Below, piece by piece: positions 63,140-64,000 of a stretch of DNA of 64,000 nucleotides. A model generated the notes under the pieces. It worked only from the letters and a program-made list of their open reading frames with translations. It had not been told where the DNA came from and did no database searches. The translations under genes were made by a program, and so were the position numbers. The DNA lies in the NCBI RefSeq assembly GCF_000427465.1, contig NZ_ATYB01000014.1, positions 3,498,558 through 3,562,557 of the forward strand. Reading direction: 5' to 3'. Each line of letters starts with the position of its first letter. The first letter of the stretch is position 1. This DNA comes from Sinorhizobium arboris LMG 14919. Its GTDB lineage: Bacteria > Pseudomonadota > Alphaproteobacteria > Rhizobiales > Rhizobiaceae.

Positions 63140-63562
63140 ATGACGAAAGCAATGCACATGTCCTCGCAGGAGAGGCTGCGCAATTCGGGTTTGCGCCCGA
63201 CGCGTCAGCGCGTCGCGCTGGCCGACCTGATCTTCGCGAAGGGCGACAGGCACCTGACGGTGGAGGAACTCCATGAAGAGGCCGTCGAGGCCGGCGTTCC
63301 CGTTTCGCTCGCAACCGTCTACAACACGCTCCACCAATTCACCGAAGCCGGCATGATCCGCGTTCTCGCCGTCGAAAGCGCCAAGACCTATTTCGACACC
63401 AACGTCTCGGATCACCACCATTTCTTCATCGAGGGTGAAAACGAGGTCCTCGACATTCCGGTGAGCAACATTCACATCGATAACCTCCCCGAACCGCCCG
63501 AGGGCATGGAAATCGCCCATGTCGACGTGGTGATCAGGCTGCGCCACAAGACCGGGCGCTGA
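63140..63562 (+). CDS. irr: Iron response regulator Irr (Fur superfamily)
   Basis: 140 residues. Winged helix (LRPTRQRVALADLIF, then VSLATVYNTLHQFTEAGMI) and the Irr-type SDHHHFF histidine run near residue 90, used for haem sensing, while the classical Fur C-terminal Cys pairs are missing. In rhizobia Irr represses haem synthesis and activates iron uptake when iron is low, being degraded or inactivated by haem. Three in-frame ATGs (63140, 63152, 63158) precede the domain; none has a strong ribosome site. Confidence 0.93.
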   Translation: MTKAMHMSSQERLRNSGLRPTRQRVALADLIFAKGDRHLTVEELHEEAVEAGVPVSLATVYNTLHQFTEAGMIRVLAVESAKTYFDTNVSDHHHFFIEGENEVLDIPVSNIHIDNLPEPPEGMEIAHVDVVIRLRHKTGR

Positions 63563-63582
63563 ACCGCCACAGCTCCCGCGCG

Positions 63583-64000
63583 TCACATCACGTCGTCCGG
63601 GTCGCGGCCGGGACCCGCCTTGCCGGTAGGCAGCGTCCAGCCGTATCGAAGCGCGCCGCCCCGCACGGCAAAGGCCGTAAGCACGCCGAGTGCGGACGTC
63701 ACTGCCAGAGGCAATCCGGCTATGCTCGCCAGAACGAAGGCGCCGGCGCCTATGAGAGCGGCGCTGACGTAGATCTCCGGCCTGAGGAGGACGGAAGGCT
63801 CGCCGGCCAGCAGATCCCGCAGAACCCCACCGAAGGTCGCCGTCAGGGCGCCTGTGACCAAAGCCACGATCGGCGACCCCGTCGCCGCCAACCCCTTCGC
63901 CGCACCCATCACGCAATAGGCCGAAAGGCCGAGCGCATCGAGCCAGACGAGCATCCGATAGCGGGATTCGAAGAGGTGAGAGGTAAGAAACACCACGACG
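63583..64000 (-). CDS. TRIC/UPF0126-family membrane protein, C-terminal part (start beyond window)
   Basis: The frame stays open to the window end. Visible are the second half of the duplicated three-helix unit: LVWLDALGLSAYCVMGAAKGLA, ALVTGALTATFGGVLRDLLAGEPSV and two more hydrophobic segments. A GTG at 63996 would give only 137 residues, whereas the family is about 205, so the true start is likely past 64000. Prokaryotic TRIC relatives conduct cations or glycine; function here is unknown. Confidence 0.82.
   Translation of the reverse strand, partial: VVVFLTSHLFESRYRMLVWLDALGLSAYCVMGAAKGLAATGSPIVALVTGALTATFGGVLRDLLAGEPSVLLRPEIYVSAALIGAGAFVLASIAGLPLAVTSALGVLTAFAVRGGALRYGWTLPTGKAGPGRDPDDVM

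Overview
The window looks like a chromosomal segment of a Sinorhizobium/Ensifer-type alphaproteobacterium (Rhizobiales). The evidence is high GC coding bias, an SmeAB-type RND pump with its TetR gene, a CycM-type membrane cytochrome c, an Irr regulator divergent from fabA-fabB-fabI, a TGA-N9-TCA (RirA-type) iron box, and small GC-rich palindromic repeats at gene ends. No transposase, integrase, phage gene or CRISPR array is visible. The species assignment is an inference from gene content and order.

Layout. 1-4600 (minus strand): a tightly coupled five-gene operon for an NRPS-independent siderophore. It encodes a ParB-like putative serine kinase, a PLP group III decarboxylase, an SbnA-like PLP synthase, an octopine-dehydrogenase-type enzyme and an IucA/IucC synthetase cut by the window edge. 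Its promoter carries a perfect iron-box palindrome. Together the genes suggest a 2,3-diaminopropionate route like that of staphyloferrin B, but with an opine dehydrogenase where SbnB would be expected. 4600-10250: TetR regulator and smeA-smeB efflux genes with an operator over the promoter. 10550-21030: an amino-sugar (GlcNAc/MurNAc-like) island. One arm (minus) has murQ, an ABC importer and a Gfo/Idh oxidoreductase. The other arm (plus) has a sugar kinase, GntR regulator, GlmS-like deaminase and nagA. The arms diverge from a spacer carrying two inverted identical 14-bp sites. 21200-24210: amidase, ROK kinase and cutC. 24440-33430: assorted membrane, stress and transport genes (CysZ-like, slyX, BMP-family binding protein, msrA, tRNA-Ser, DHA2 exporter with LysR, BON protein, AEC carrier, ilvE). 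33650-39180: cycM, kdsB, pheA, a 45-residue DUF1127 protein, VOC, WYL regulator, nudC and HIT protein.

39240-43190: the conserved ffs (4.5S RNA), dnaX, ybaB, recR block, with a lysE-type exporter inserted. It is followed by a lytic transglycosylase and an MFS protein with a soluble tail. 46370-58900: the translation/transcription core rimP, nusA, ylxR-L7Ae, infB, rbfA, truB, then an HWE-family sensor kinase, then rpsO and pnp. Several intrinsic terminators lie here, including one in the rimP leader. 58900-64000: an RsmC-like methyltransferase, the fabA-fabB-fabI unsaturated fatty acid operon, irr, and the 3' part of a TRIC-like membrane protein that runs off the window.

Most genes are ordinary core metabolism. 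The least explained parts are the siderophore operon at the left edge, the regulatory layout of the amino-sugar island, the rimP leader attenuator, and two families of intergenic palindromes.
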